The notes under the pieces: model-generated
The model's input: the letters and a program-made list of their open reading frames with translations, nothing else
The model's database searches: none
Told to the model about the DNA's origin: nothing
Shown here: piece after piece, positions 24,286-32,181 of the stretch
How the letters are laid out: each line of letters opens with the position of its first letter
Position numbering within the stretch: position 1 is the first letter of the stretch
Translations under genes and position numbers: made by a program
Assembly: GCF_003435375.1 (NCBI RefSeq)
Contig: NZ_QWGL01000027.1
Coordinates: forward strand, 1 to 43,802
DNA length: 43,802 bases
Direction of reading: 5' to 3'
Origin: Clostridium sp. AM34-11AC
GTDB lineage: Bacteria > Bacillota > Clostridia > Lachnospirales > Lachnospiraceae

Positions 24286-24683
24286 CTATCAGCTTACGTG
24301 ATAATTTCTTCAGGTATTATCACGTAAGTGATATCTGAAAGCAACATATATTATCACGTATACTGATATCCAGCGGTTACTTTGTTATCACGTATATTGA
24401 TATCTTGTCAGCCTGCAATTATCACGAAACTGATATTCATCGTCTCAGATCCATATGTTATCACGAAAGGTGATATATTCTTGCCAATACATTATCACAT
24501 ATATTGATAACTTTCCGCTGAAACAAAGTTATCATGAAAGCTGATATCCAGTAATCATCCGGTTATCACGTATACTGATATCCACGGGCCAACCGTGATT
24601 ATCACGGAAGCTGATAGCTTCTATGTCGTAGTTATCATGAAGCTGATATTGCTGTACCATAAGCTATCACGAAAACTGATAAC
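24286..24683. repeat. Iteron array: putative replication origin
   Basis: Eleven direct copies of TTATCACGTATACTGATATC (starts 24317, 24351, 24385, 24419, 24458, 24492, 24529, 24563, 24599, 24632, 24664) and one inverted copy at 24286-24305 are seen. Spacing is 32-39 bp, mostly 34, close to a whole number of helical turns. Each unit is itself a dyad, TATCA...TGATA. Iterons of this type bind Rep initiators at plasmid origins, and two Rep-like genes lie upstream. An alternative is a centromere-like partition site. Confidence 0.8.
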
Positions 24684-24691
24684 ATCCGGGT

Positions 24692-24725
24692 AAAAAACGA
24701 CCTCCCGCCGAAAAATGGCAGGAGG
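24692..24725 (-). terminator. Terminator of the gene at 24740
   Basis: CCTCC.GCC/GGC.GGAGG stem with a T-rich run on the minus strand. It also insulates the iterons from transcription. Confidence 0.8.
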
Positions 24726-24739
24726 CTGTTAGGTTCGTG

Positions 24740-25069
24740 CTACTGAGAAAGATCGTCATACATGGCCAGCGCGATCAGCAACAGCGTTCGCCGTCGATTG
24801 AAATTATCAATCCGCTTGAAAAACTGCCGTCCGGTTCGCGTATGGTATTCCATTCGAAGACGCTTACAAAGTTCTGAAAAACAGTCGAGTAAATCAACCA
24901 GGTCCAAGACGCTCAAAATTCTGTCCTCATTCGGTGGAGCCGGATCAGAGACAAGGAATTGCCAGCACTCATGTATCTGCATCAGGATCTTTTCCAACTG
25001 GCTATGCAGCAGTGGAAGAGCAGTATGTAGGCGCTGCAGATTAACAGGATCATAGAAGTCGTGCATCAT
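24740..25069 (-). CDS. Hypothetical helical protein near the origin
   Basis: ATG 25067-25069 (MMHDFYDPVNLQRLH) is preceded by GAGGAGG. The product of 109 residues is almost fully helical and Leu-rich (LQRLHTALPLLHSQLEKILMQIHECWQFL; SVLDLVDLLDCFSELCKRLR) with a basic end (FNRRRTLLLIALAMYDDLSQ). A four-helix bundle seems likely. No family was recognised. Position beside the iterons suggests a replicon accessory role. Confidence 0.7.
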   Translation of the reverse strand: MMHDFYDPVNLQRLHTALPLLHSQLEKILMQIHECWQFLVSDPAPPNEDRILSVLDLVDLLDCFSELCKRLRMEYHTRTGRQFFKRIDNFNRRRTLLLIALAMYDDLSQ

Positions 25070-25211
25070 GATAAATCCTCCTCTTGTAAAAGCAGGCACG
25101 AAGCATTCACTCCAAATGCCTATGATTTGTACAGAAATTATGGAAATGGGTAACGTAAGGAAACATGAAAAAATAGAATGGAAAAGATCGCAAAAGATCG
25201 CGGGAAATGGA

Positions 25212-25240
25212 TTGACACCCGACGATCGGGATATTATACT
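25212..25240 (+). promoter_or_regulatory. Promoter with palindromic spacer upstream of 25366
   Basis: TTGACA (25212-25217), a 17-bp spacer and TATACT (25235-25240). The spacer holds CCCGA-cga-TCGGG (25218-25230), an operator-like dyad. The 125-nt leader to 25365 shows no other clear element. Confidence 0.8.
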
Positions 25241-25365
25241 TAAAATATAAAGAAAATATTGTTACGGACACCAATAGGTGCAGTTCCTGTTTAGAGGCCA
25301 TAGAATTGGCGGCAGGGGCTGTGCCTTTTTGCGTCTTTTAGGAAAAAAGAGAGGAGAAGGTGCAG

Positions 25366-26361
25366 ATGGGAACGTTTGTGAATTTTACCGGGGATATGAG
25401 TGTGCCGGAAGAAGAGATGGAGCTTTTTAACCGGTATATGCAGAAAATCCTGGACATTGGCGGAATCATGGATCTGTCGCGTGTGGAGTTGGATTTTGAT
25501 GAGATTTTCCTGCTGGAACCGGTTGATCTGTCAGATGGGGAGAAGCACAGCTTTTGCTTTAATTATTTTGAGGATTGTGTGCTGGAGACGGCTAATTATG
25601 ATCCGGCGGTCTGCAAATTGGAGACAGGCAAAATCGGCAGAGGAGAATTTGGACGTGTCATGCTTGCGGCATATACCCTGTATCAGTGTATCTTACCCGA
25701 TTGCGGTGATCTGGAAGTGAACGGAGAGAAAGTTGAAAGTGATTTTTCTGTTGGATGGCTCAATCACATTTTGGGGACAGGTTATACCAAATTCGGTTCC
25801 GCAGAGGCGATGCCGCCGGTGACCACCTGCAAGTTTCTGAAACGTGACGGGGCAATGGAATTTTCAAACAGCCCAGCGGAGCTGGCATTCTGGCCAAGAC
25901 GTTACCTGACCGATGATGAGCGCCTTTATTGGTGGACAGAAGGTTCCGATGAGGTAAAGCTGTCTGATGAAATGGATGCCTGGCTGAAAGAGATGGCAGT
26001 AAAACATAAAGCCATATCAGAGGATATTCGCTACCGGAGAAACCCGTCAAAGGCACCGGACTTAAAGACTGTACTGGCTAAGATTGATGAGTACTATGAG
26101 CACGTGTACGCATTCTGTTCCATGTATGATGAGTTCATGGAGAATCGGCGGAAGGCTGACTATAGGGCTGCGGTTATCTTACTGTATCAGCTGCAGAAAG
26201 ATGAGGCAAACCGGGCATCCGGCAGAATCATCAAGCAGCGCGGTATGTTTTGGGATCTTGGAAATCAGAATCTCATCCGCAATGATGGGCGGATGACGGT
26301 TAAGAGATTTCTGGCAGTGATGACCAACACAAAACTGCGAATGAAATATTTCCGGTTCTGA
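25366..26361 (+). CDS. Hypothetical cargo protein
   Basis: Start ATG 25366 (MGTFVNFTGDMSVPEEEMELF) after GAGGAGAAGG. The product of 331 residues is soluble and acidic in the first half, helical and basic in the second (EYYEHVYAFCSMYDEFMENRRKADYRAAVILLYQLQK ... RIIKQRGMFWDLGNQNLIR). No family was recognised. It sits in one transcript with the HTH gene at 26400 and before the tns operon, and depends on the preceding promoter. Confidence 0.72.
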   Translation: MGTFVNFTGDMSVPEEEMELFNRYMQKILDIGGIMDLSRVELDFDEIFLLEPVDLSDGEKHSFCFNYFEDCVLETANYDPAVCKLETGKIGRGEFGRVMLAAYTLYQCILPDCGDLEVNGEKVESDFSVGWLNHILGTGYTKFGSAEAMPPVTTCKFLKRDGAMEFSNSPAELAFWPRRYLTDDERLYWWTEGSDEVKLSDEMDAWLKEMAVKHKAISEDIRYRRNPSKAPDLKTVLAKIDEYYEHVYAFCSMYDEFMENRRKADYRAAVILLYQLQKDEANRASGRIIKQRGMFWDLGNQNLIRNDGRMTVKRFLAVMTNTKLRMKYFRF

Positions 26362-26399
26362 CGGAAAAGTATGAAAGGTCAAGAAAGGACGGAAGGAAT

Positions 26400-26603
26400 A
26401 TGGAAAAGAAAATGGATATTGAAAGACGAGTGTACAGCGCAGAGGAGATTCAGGAAATTCTCGGAATAAAAAGGTCAGCAACATATAATTATTTGACAAA
26501 GGTTTACACGGACGGCGGGCCCTTTCTGGTGCATAAAATCGGTACCATGTACCGTGTGCCAAAGGAAGATTTTGATGCCTGGCTGTGTGGCGAAAAGAAA
26601 TAA
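26400..26603 (+). CDS. Excisionase-like helix-turn-helix protein
   Basis: The 67-residue protein starts 38 bp after the previous gene with SD GGACGGAAGG. VYSAEEIQEILGIKRSATYNYL and the later MYRVPKEDFDAWL match the HTH_17/MerR-like excisionase domain, usually used for DNA bending or target choice. In a Tn7-like element without a tyrosine recombinase its role is open: it may regulate the tns operon or the replicon. Confidence 0.85.
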   Translation: MEKKMDIERRVYSAEEIQEILGIKRSATYNYLTKVYTDGGPFLVHKIGTMYRVPKEDFDAWLCGEKK

Positions 26604-26707
26604 GAAATTTGAAAAGTCCCTTGAAAAAGCTGCGGATTATGCAGAAAAGTCGTTTGAAAAAGTTGTATGCGATGATTAAGAGAAGAAAAATGATATCGAA
26701 AAAGCAC

Positions 26708-26737
26708 GCTGCCGGAGCAGATTACTGTTCCGGCAGC
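26708..26737 (-). terminator. Terminator of the Xre gene at 26745
   Basis: Perfect GCTGCCGGA/TCCGGCAGC stem with a 12-nt loop and TGCTTTTT on the minus strand. Confidence 0.8.
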
Positions 26738-26744
26738 GGGGACT

Positions 26745-27116
26745 CTACTGTTGATGCCGATGAGATTGAAGGAAATCCATGGTTTTTCGCACAAACTCTT
26801 TTTCCTGCCGCGTCAGACTGAGATAAGCCTCAATCCCGTTACGGTCCATCGGCTGTAAGCGGGACTCCGGGATAATCATGCTTTGTGGAGTCGGTTCGTC
26901 ATCCACACCGCAGATATACGGAAGGCTTACGTTGAAAATATAGGAAGCGGCGATAAGGGCCGTGTCACTTGGCGTACGCTTGCGGAGTTCCCACTGCTGC
27001 CAGGCACCGCGGCCTGCGCCGATGGCATCACCGGCCTGTGTTTGGGACCAGCCTTTTTCCTCCCGAAGTTTTTTGAGCCGTTTAGGGATCAGTTCATCAT
27101 TGCGTTTTAATTTCAT
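26745..27116 (-). CDS. Xre-family regulator upstream of tnsA
   Basis: The 123-residue protein has an N-terminal HTH_3 (IPKRLKKLREEKGWSQTQAGDAIGAGRGAWQQWELRKRTP) and a dimerisation-like tail (LSLTRQEKEFVRKTMDFLQSHRHQQ). It is transcribed away from the tns operon with a dyad over its own promoter (27169). It is the likely regulator of the region between it and tnsA, including the CACAGTC sites. Confidence 0.9.
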   Translation of the reverse strand: MKLKRNDELIPKRLKKLREEKGWSQTQAGDAIGAGRGAWQQWELRKRTPSDTALIAASYIFNVSLPYICGVDDEPTPQSMIIPESRLQPMDRNGIEAYLSLTRQEKEFVRKTMDFLQSHRHQQ

Positions 27117-27168
27117 CGTATGTGTACCTCGAAGATTTTTTATCGTCAGTAATAAGAAAAGTATAACA

Positions 27169-27191
27169 CAGTTCCGGATTCCGGGAAACTG
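27169..27191. promoter_or_regulatory. Dyad overlapping the Xre promoter
   Basis: CAGTT-...-AACTG with a CCGGAATCCGG core, adjacent to a TATACT-like -10 on the minus strand. Likely the Xre operator. Confidence 0.6.
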
Positions 27192-27303
27192 AATTTATGA
27201 AGGAAAATCATATATCAAAATGACTGCGAAAAGCTAAAATTACACAGTCAGTACGATTGAATATGATGAATTTAGATATCCGCAACCCAAAAGCACAGTC
27301 TAG

Positions 27304-27361
27304 CACAGTCACAGTGTGTGATTTTGCGAAAAATATGATGAAACACACAGTCATAGTGTGT
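27304..27361. promoter_or_regulatory. Repeated CACAGTC operators before tnsA
   Basis: CACAGTCACAGTGTGT (27304-27319) and CACAGTCATAGTGTGT (27346-27361) are the best copies, 42 bp apart (four helical turns). Looser CACAGTC or GACTG copies lie at about 27225, 27244, 27295, 27401 and 27521. The region 27192-27639 otherwise holds only the tnsA leader with SD GAGGAGGTGAG. Confidence 0.6.
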
Positions 27362-27639
27362 ATCAACGTTAAAAACAACATTTTCAAAACAAAATGACTG
27401 CATATATGCGAGATGGTACATACATGTTGTTTAAAAAAATGAACTCTGTCTATCCGCAAAGAAAAATAAACAAAAGGGCAGTCATTATGATCATGCAATT
27501 CGTGGAAACTCAAAAAAGGCACAGTCGGTATGAGCGGATTTTTTTAAAGAAACGGAATTTTAATGTTCCATATGCTTTCCGGCGGAAAGGACACGGATCA
27601 GTATATTCCATAATTGAAACGGAGCGAGGAGGTGAGAAA

Positions 27640-28329
27640 TTGAAACGGAAGAGTGATAAAACGAAATTGGCCGAGGGCAGATGCTTGGGAGGCGGAGATC
27701 AGTACATCGGATTTATTAAGGCGAATGAAATCGGCAGTATCGGAACATCATCGGCAGTGTATGACCCCATTGCAGGCCGGACAGTGGATACGTTATCCAT
27801 GGGTGAAAAGGAATTTTTCTGGATCATGCGGTACCGGGATGACGTGGAACTGATTCAGGAACAGATGATGCTTTCTTCCGATACGGTTCGGAAAATCTGT
27901 GAAGAGCATGGATTCCGTATTCCGCGGAATCGCTTATCCACGGATTTTCTCATTACATTCCGTGACGGCAGTAGGGTCGCATACAGCGTTAAATCGGGTT
28001 CGGATGATTTTACCCCGGATTCGCCGAAGTACGGAAAGATTCTGATCCGGCAATATGTCGAGCTGGAATATTGGAAACGGTACGGCGTGGATTTTAAGAT
28101 TGTCTTACGGGAAAATCTGAATAAAACCTTGGCGGCCAACATTGAACATTGTATGGCGTACTATGATTCAGCTCATGTGACGGGAACGGAAACCATGCTG
28201 AAATACCTGGTCGCGCATAAAGCTGTATCAATCCCCATGGATGGGGAAATCGTACGGTTTGCAAGTCTGGTAAGAGGTAACGAGGACCAGATTAGAGAAG
28301 CATTCAGGAGGTATCATGATGGTAGATAA
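27640..28329 (+). CDS. tnsA: TnsA transposase subunit (restriction-endonuclease-like)
   Basis: I place the start at TTG 27640 (MKRKSDKTKLAEGRCLG), 8 bp after AGGAGGTGAG. The frame stays open to 27394 but that part is unlike TnsA. The product is 229 residues. The core shows Glu58 in SMGEKEFFW, Asp102 in RLSTDFLI and Lys118 in AYSVKSG, matching the PD-(D/E)XK endonuclease pattern of Tn7 TnsA. It cuts the transposon 5' ends, allowing cut-and-paste. A 14-bp overlap with tnsB implies coupled translation. Confidence 0.9.
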   Translation: MKRKSDKTKLAEGRCLGGGDQYIGFIKANEIGSIGTSSAVYDPIAGRTVDTLSMGEKEFFWIMRYRDDVELIQEQMMLSSDTVRKICEEHGFRIPRNRLSTDFLITFRDGSRVAYSVKSGSDDFTPDSPKYGKILIRQYVELEYWKRYGVDFKIVLRENLNKTLAANIEHCMAYYDSAHVTGTETMLKYLVAHKAVSIPMDGEIVRFASLVRGNEDQIREAFRRYHDGR

Positions 28330-30508
28330 CGGGCAGTTGCAGATGCAGGTGGGTGACGTGGTACAGATGCCTGACGGTTTATATCGGGTTTTGGTCATGA
28401 CTCCTAATTGCGGAATTTTTATCCAAATAGAAACAACCAGATTGAACATCCTGCGTTTTTCCATGGATTTCGTAAAGTATCAGATATCCATAGGCGGTAT
28501 AAAAAGATCTGATTGGAAAGATGAAGAGCTTTTGGTGAAAGATCTGACGGATGAGGAAAAGGAAGAACTGAACCGGAAAGCAGTTGCGATAGAGCGTATG
28601 CTGCAGAGCTTATACCCGGAATGGGAACGAATCCAGTCGAAGGAAACAAAGCCGGAAATAAAGGAATTGATGCAGGAGCTCGGGCGCAGCAAGGCGGTTA
28701 CCCATCGAAAAATACGCAACTATCTTCAATCCGGAAGAAATCCTTATTCGCTTGTGGATGGAAGAAAGGGAGAAAAAAACAGGAAGAATGAGTACAAGGT
28801 AGGAGACCCTGTCCGTGGACATGGTGATAAGACAGTTGCCAACGATGAGCATTTGGAGGAGGTTTTCCAGGACGGCTATCAGTATTTTCTGAAAGGAAAA
28901 GAGGCTGGAGTGTCGCTTAAATCGGCATACAGATATCTGGTCGGAAAGCATTACATGACACAGGAATACAATAATGGAATTCTGGTTCAGAAAATGGCTT
29001 CGCTTGAGGAAATTCCGACATATAAGCGTTTCTGGACATACTGCAATAAACAGAATGACAGGAACGGCATTACACCGTTAAAGATGAGCGCCAAGGAGCG
29101 GAGAAACAACGCAAGGCTCCTGCGCGGCAACAGCCAATCCGGCTGCTTGGGACCGGGACATATCGTTGAGGTGGACGAAGTGGAGATCGACATGATTAAC
29201 GTGTCCTCACGGGACAGCAGGCAGGTGGTCGGGCGCGCAGTCATGTACCTCGCAATCGACGTTTATTCCTGCTGTATTGTAGGCTGCTGGGTCGATTACG
29301 CAAACAATAGCTTTGTTGGAATCACAAATTTACTTATGGCGCTGTTTTTTGACGGCCGTGAGCAGTATGCAAAATACGGTCTGACCGCACCGTCAGAGGT
29401 TTGTCCGATGGGATTCATTCCGCAGGAGTTGCGCACGGACCACGGTGCCGAATACACATCAGAAGATATGAGGCGTGTCGGCCGGGAAATCGGAATGAAC
29501 ATTGTTCTGGCGCCTCCGGCCACGGGTTCCATGAAAGGCATCGTTGAGCAGTCGTTCCATCAGTTCCAGGAGCTCGTGCGCAGCGCAGCTGGTGGAACGG
29601 GAGTCATTATGAAAACGCATGACTCGAAGCACTATGAAACGGCCTGCACCGACCTGGACGATATTCGTCGCATGGCGTATCGCTTTGTCGTTTATTTTAA
29701 CCAGCACAAACGGGACGGATACCCTCTGACGAAGGAAATGATTCAGGCAGATGTTCCGCCAATCCCGGCTTCCATCTGGCAGTACGGATGTGAGTATCTG
29801 ATGACACCTCGGTGGCTGACGGAGAGTACGAAAAAGACTGCATTTTTCGCACTTCTGAAAACGGACAGGAAGTTCCAGATCTCCAGGCGGGGCGTTACAT
29901 ACCGCGGGCTCTTTTATGAAAACGGAGAACAGTGGCTTCTGGAGAAAATGTGGAAGACAGGAAAGAAAAAAGAAGCATTACCGGGTGTGCGCTACGACCC
30001 GCGGAGCATCAATAACGTGTATTTAATGGAAGATGGTGCACTGCATGTCATCGCCCTGAACGAGATCCGGGAGGAACAGAGAACATTCAGAGACATGAGC
30101 TGGAAAGAATATGATGAGCTCTGGAAACGGAGAAAGGATACCAGCCGTAGCCTGGAGGCATATGATCTGGAACAGCAGGTCGCTGTCCAGCGTGACATGG
30201 CGGATGTCATCACAACGGCGAAAAAGCTGCAGAATGCCGGGAAAAACAGAAAGAAAAATATTCGGGAGGCCAGAAAACAGGAACAGGAAAACGGACAACT
30301 CCAGAATACGCTTGCGGAGCGCCTTACGGTAGGCGGAGAGGATGTCGTGACCGGACTGCCGGATGCGAATATCCTTCAAAAGAAGCCGGAAACGGAAAAA
30401 GAGAACGTTACGGAAAAGGTGAAAGATAAGGCACCTAAAGCAGCCGAAAAGGTACTTGAAGTGCTCCCGGACGATTTTAGCGGGATGACAAAATATTTTG
30501 GTGTGTAG
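28316..30508 (+). CDS. tnsB: TnsB transposase (DDE family)
   Basis: The 730-residue protein starts with an SD AGGAGG inside tnsA. Helix-turn-helix regions fill the first 270 residues (QELGRSKAVTHRKIRNYLQ). The integrase core has Asp287 in IVEVDEVEID, Asp375 in LRTDHGAEY and Glu411 in GIVEQSFH, a D-D35-E triad. The C-terminal ~200 residues are charged and end near PDDFSGMTKYFGV, likely contacting TnsC. It recognises the end repeats and joins 3' ends to the target. Size and motifs equal Tn7 TnsB. Confidence 0.95.
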   Translation: MMVDNGQLQMQVGDVVQMPDGLYRVLVMTPNCGIFIQIETTRLNILRFSMDFVKYQISIGGIKRSDWKDEELLVKDLTDEEKEELNRKAVAIERMLQSLYPEWERIQSKETKPEIKELMQELGRSKAVTHRKIRNYLQSGRNPYSLVDGRKGEKNRKNEYKVGDPVRGHGDKTVANDEHLEEVFQDGYQYFLKGKEAGVSLKSAYRYLVGKHYMTQEYNNGILVQKMASLEEIPTYKRFWTYCNKQNDRNGITPLKMSAKERRNNARLLRGNSQSGCLGPGHIVEVDEVEIDMINVSSRDSRQVVGRAVMYLAIDVYSCCIVGCWVDYANNSFVGITNLLMALFFDGREQYAKYGLTAPSEVCPMGFIPQELRTDHGAEYTSEDMRRVGREIGMNIVLAPPATGSMKGIVEQSFHQFQELVRSAAGGTGVIMKTHDSKHYETACTDLDDIRRMAYRFVVYFNQHKRDGYPLTKEMIQADVPPIPASIWQYGCEYLMTPRWLTESTKKTAFFALLKTDRKFQISRRGVTYRGLFYENGEQWLLEKMWKTGKKKEALPGVRYDPRSINNVYLMEDGALHVIALNEIREEQRTFRDMSWKEYDELWKRRKDTSRSLEAYDLEQQVAVQRDMADVITTAKKLQNAGKNRKKNIREARKQEQENGQLQNTLAERLTVGGEDVVTGLPDANILQKKPETEKENVTEKVKDKAPKAAEKVLEVLPDDFSGMTKYFGV

Positions 30509-30532
30509 AATGCAGAAAGGACGGAAAAAATC

Positions 30533-32167
30533 ATGAAATTTGTTAAGAACATGAATCTTGATTATGTGGAACCGGCCGGCGGAAAAAATCTGTATGACGG
30601 CGTGGATCTGTCAGTGGAAGATTGTGTGGAGGCACGCTACTGGAAGCAGAACGGACATCTTGGAAATCCGGACATTTGTTCATTGCCGCGTGCAGCGGAT
30701 ATCACTGAACTGCTCAAACAGAACAATATCCCCATTTCCGGATATGACCCGGCAAAGGTGAAAATGGCCTCGCTGTCTGAGCGGAAACGTCAACTGATCA
30801 GTCTGAAAAAGATCCGTTATCCGATTCCGTTCCATTCGCTTATTGAATACCACTTGTCCACGGCTTTGATTTCGTCATACGCCAGCAGACGGAACGGAAT
30901 AACGGCTATGGCCAGACCGATCAAAGTTGCGGGCGAGGAGATGGAGACCAATATTATTTCATATGCGAATGATATTTCTGCCAACGTACTGGGCTTCTCC
31001 ATTGTCGGAACATCCGGAGTAGGCAAATCGACCGCTTTTGACCTGACATGCGCGAAGTATCCGCGGGTCATCCGCCACACCTTCCCGGATGGATTTTACA
31101 CGCAGATTCCGATTATTCGTTTGACGGCATTTTCGAATTCCAACTTAACGGCATTGTTCTTATCATTCGCCAAGCAGCTTGACCGGCTGCTGGATACCGG
31201 GGAAGATCATTTGAATGTGATTTCGGGTAAGGCGAATTTAGGAAAGATTGTTTCCATCATCTGTGGGTGGATTGAACTGTATCATATTGGCGCGATTGCG
31301 ATTGACGAGATCCAGTTTTTGGATTTTTCACAGAGCAGCGCGAAAAGTTTTGAGAATTTCCTGACAATCACGGCTCAGACTGGCGTTGCAATCGTGGCAA
31401 TCGGAACCCCGGAAGCATGCCGGTTATGGGGAGGCATGCTGCGGATCCAGAGACGCATGGCAAGCACAATTATCCGGGCAGATTCTTACTGCAAAGACAA
31501 GAAGTTCATGAGCGAGATTATCGAGAGAATCTGGAAATACCAGTGGCTGGACGAACCGGCACCCCTGACGGAGGGAATTGAAAATAGCATGTATGAGGAA
31601 AGCTGCGGAAGCATCGATCTTCTGACAACGTTATGGATGATGATGCAGTTTGAGGTATTAAGCAATGAGGAGCAGCCGACTATTGATGAAGTGTTTGTTC
31701 ATAAGGTTGCCGAGAAACACATCAAGGAAATGCGGGGGCTGTTAAAGGAATCCCTGATTGAGAATGAAGAGCGATTTCTGGAACTTCGTGAAAATATGCT
31801 GATGGATATTCAGCAGTCAGCCCTGGCGGATGAGGAAAGAAAAGTCGTGGAAGCATTCCGCCGGGAAGCGAAGGAAAATATTGATAATCATTATGACCGC
31901 GACATGATTCTTTCTCAGATGATGGGATCCATTTCAGATTGTTATCCGGAATATTCGGAGCTTCAGATTCGGAAAGCCTTTGCAAAAGCGGAGCAGGAAG
32001 ACAGTTTCAAAAAGGCAGCCAAGGGAGAACGTGTTCAGAAGGTTCTTGCCGTATTAAAAAAGGTCGGAAAAGGAAAAAAGCGGACGACGGGAGTAAAACA
32101 GACAGAGACGGATGAAGGAAAAATGAAAGGAATTGAGCGTGAACTGATGAACTGCATCGCGAAGTGA
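30533..32167 (+). CDS. tnsC: TnsC AAA+ regulator
   Basis: The 544-residue protein has Walker A GTSGVGKST at residues 159-167 and Walker B AIAIDEIQFLD with Asp258-Glu259, followed by a sensor GVAIVAIGTPEACRL. It is an AAA+ ATPase that links target-bound TniQ to TnsAB and enforces target immunity. An extended C-terminal helical region (residues ~380-540) is likely for TnsAB contact. 24 bp after tnsB in the same operon, it overlaps the upstream frame of tniQ. Confidence 0.93.
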   Translation: MKFVKNMNLDYVEPAGGKNLYDGVDLSVEDCVEARYWKQNGHLGNPDICSLPRAADITELLKQNNIPISGYDPAKVKMASLSERKRQLISLKKIRYPIPFHSLIEYHLSTALISSYASRRNGITAMARPIKVAGEEMETNIISYANDISANVLGFSIVGTSGVGKSTAFDLTCAKYPRVIRHTFPDGFYTQIPIIRLTAFSNSNLTALFLSFAKQLDRLLDTGEDHLNVISGKANLGKIVSIICGWIELYHIGAIAIDEIQFLDFSQSSAKSFENFLTITAQTGVAIVAIGTPEACRLWGGMLRIQRRMASTIIRADSYCKDKKFMSEIIERIWKYQWLDEPAPLTEGIENSMYEESCGSIDLLTTLWMMMQFEVLSNEEQPTIDEVFVHKVAEKHIKEMRGLLKESLIENEERFLELRENMLMDIQQSALADEERKVVEAFRREAKENIDNHYDRDMILSQMMGSISDCYPEYSELQIRKAFAKAEQEDSFKKAAKGERVQKVLAVLKKVGKGKKRTTGVKQTETDEGKMKGIERELMNCIAK

Positions 32168-32181
32168 AAGGAGCCTGTACC

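Noticed and set aside
24317..24683. Regular 34-bp repeat that could be a CRISPR array
   Set aside because: Units are only ~20 bp, internally palindromic, variable, and separated by ~14 bp. They fit iterons.
27394..27639. In-frame N-terminal extension of tnsA
   Set aside because: It is unlike TnsA, has poor SDs and lies over the operator region. TTG 27640 has a strong SD.
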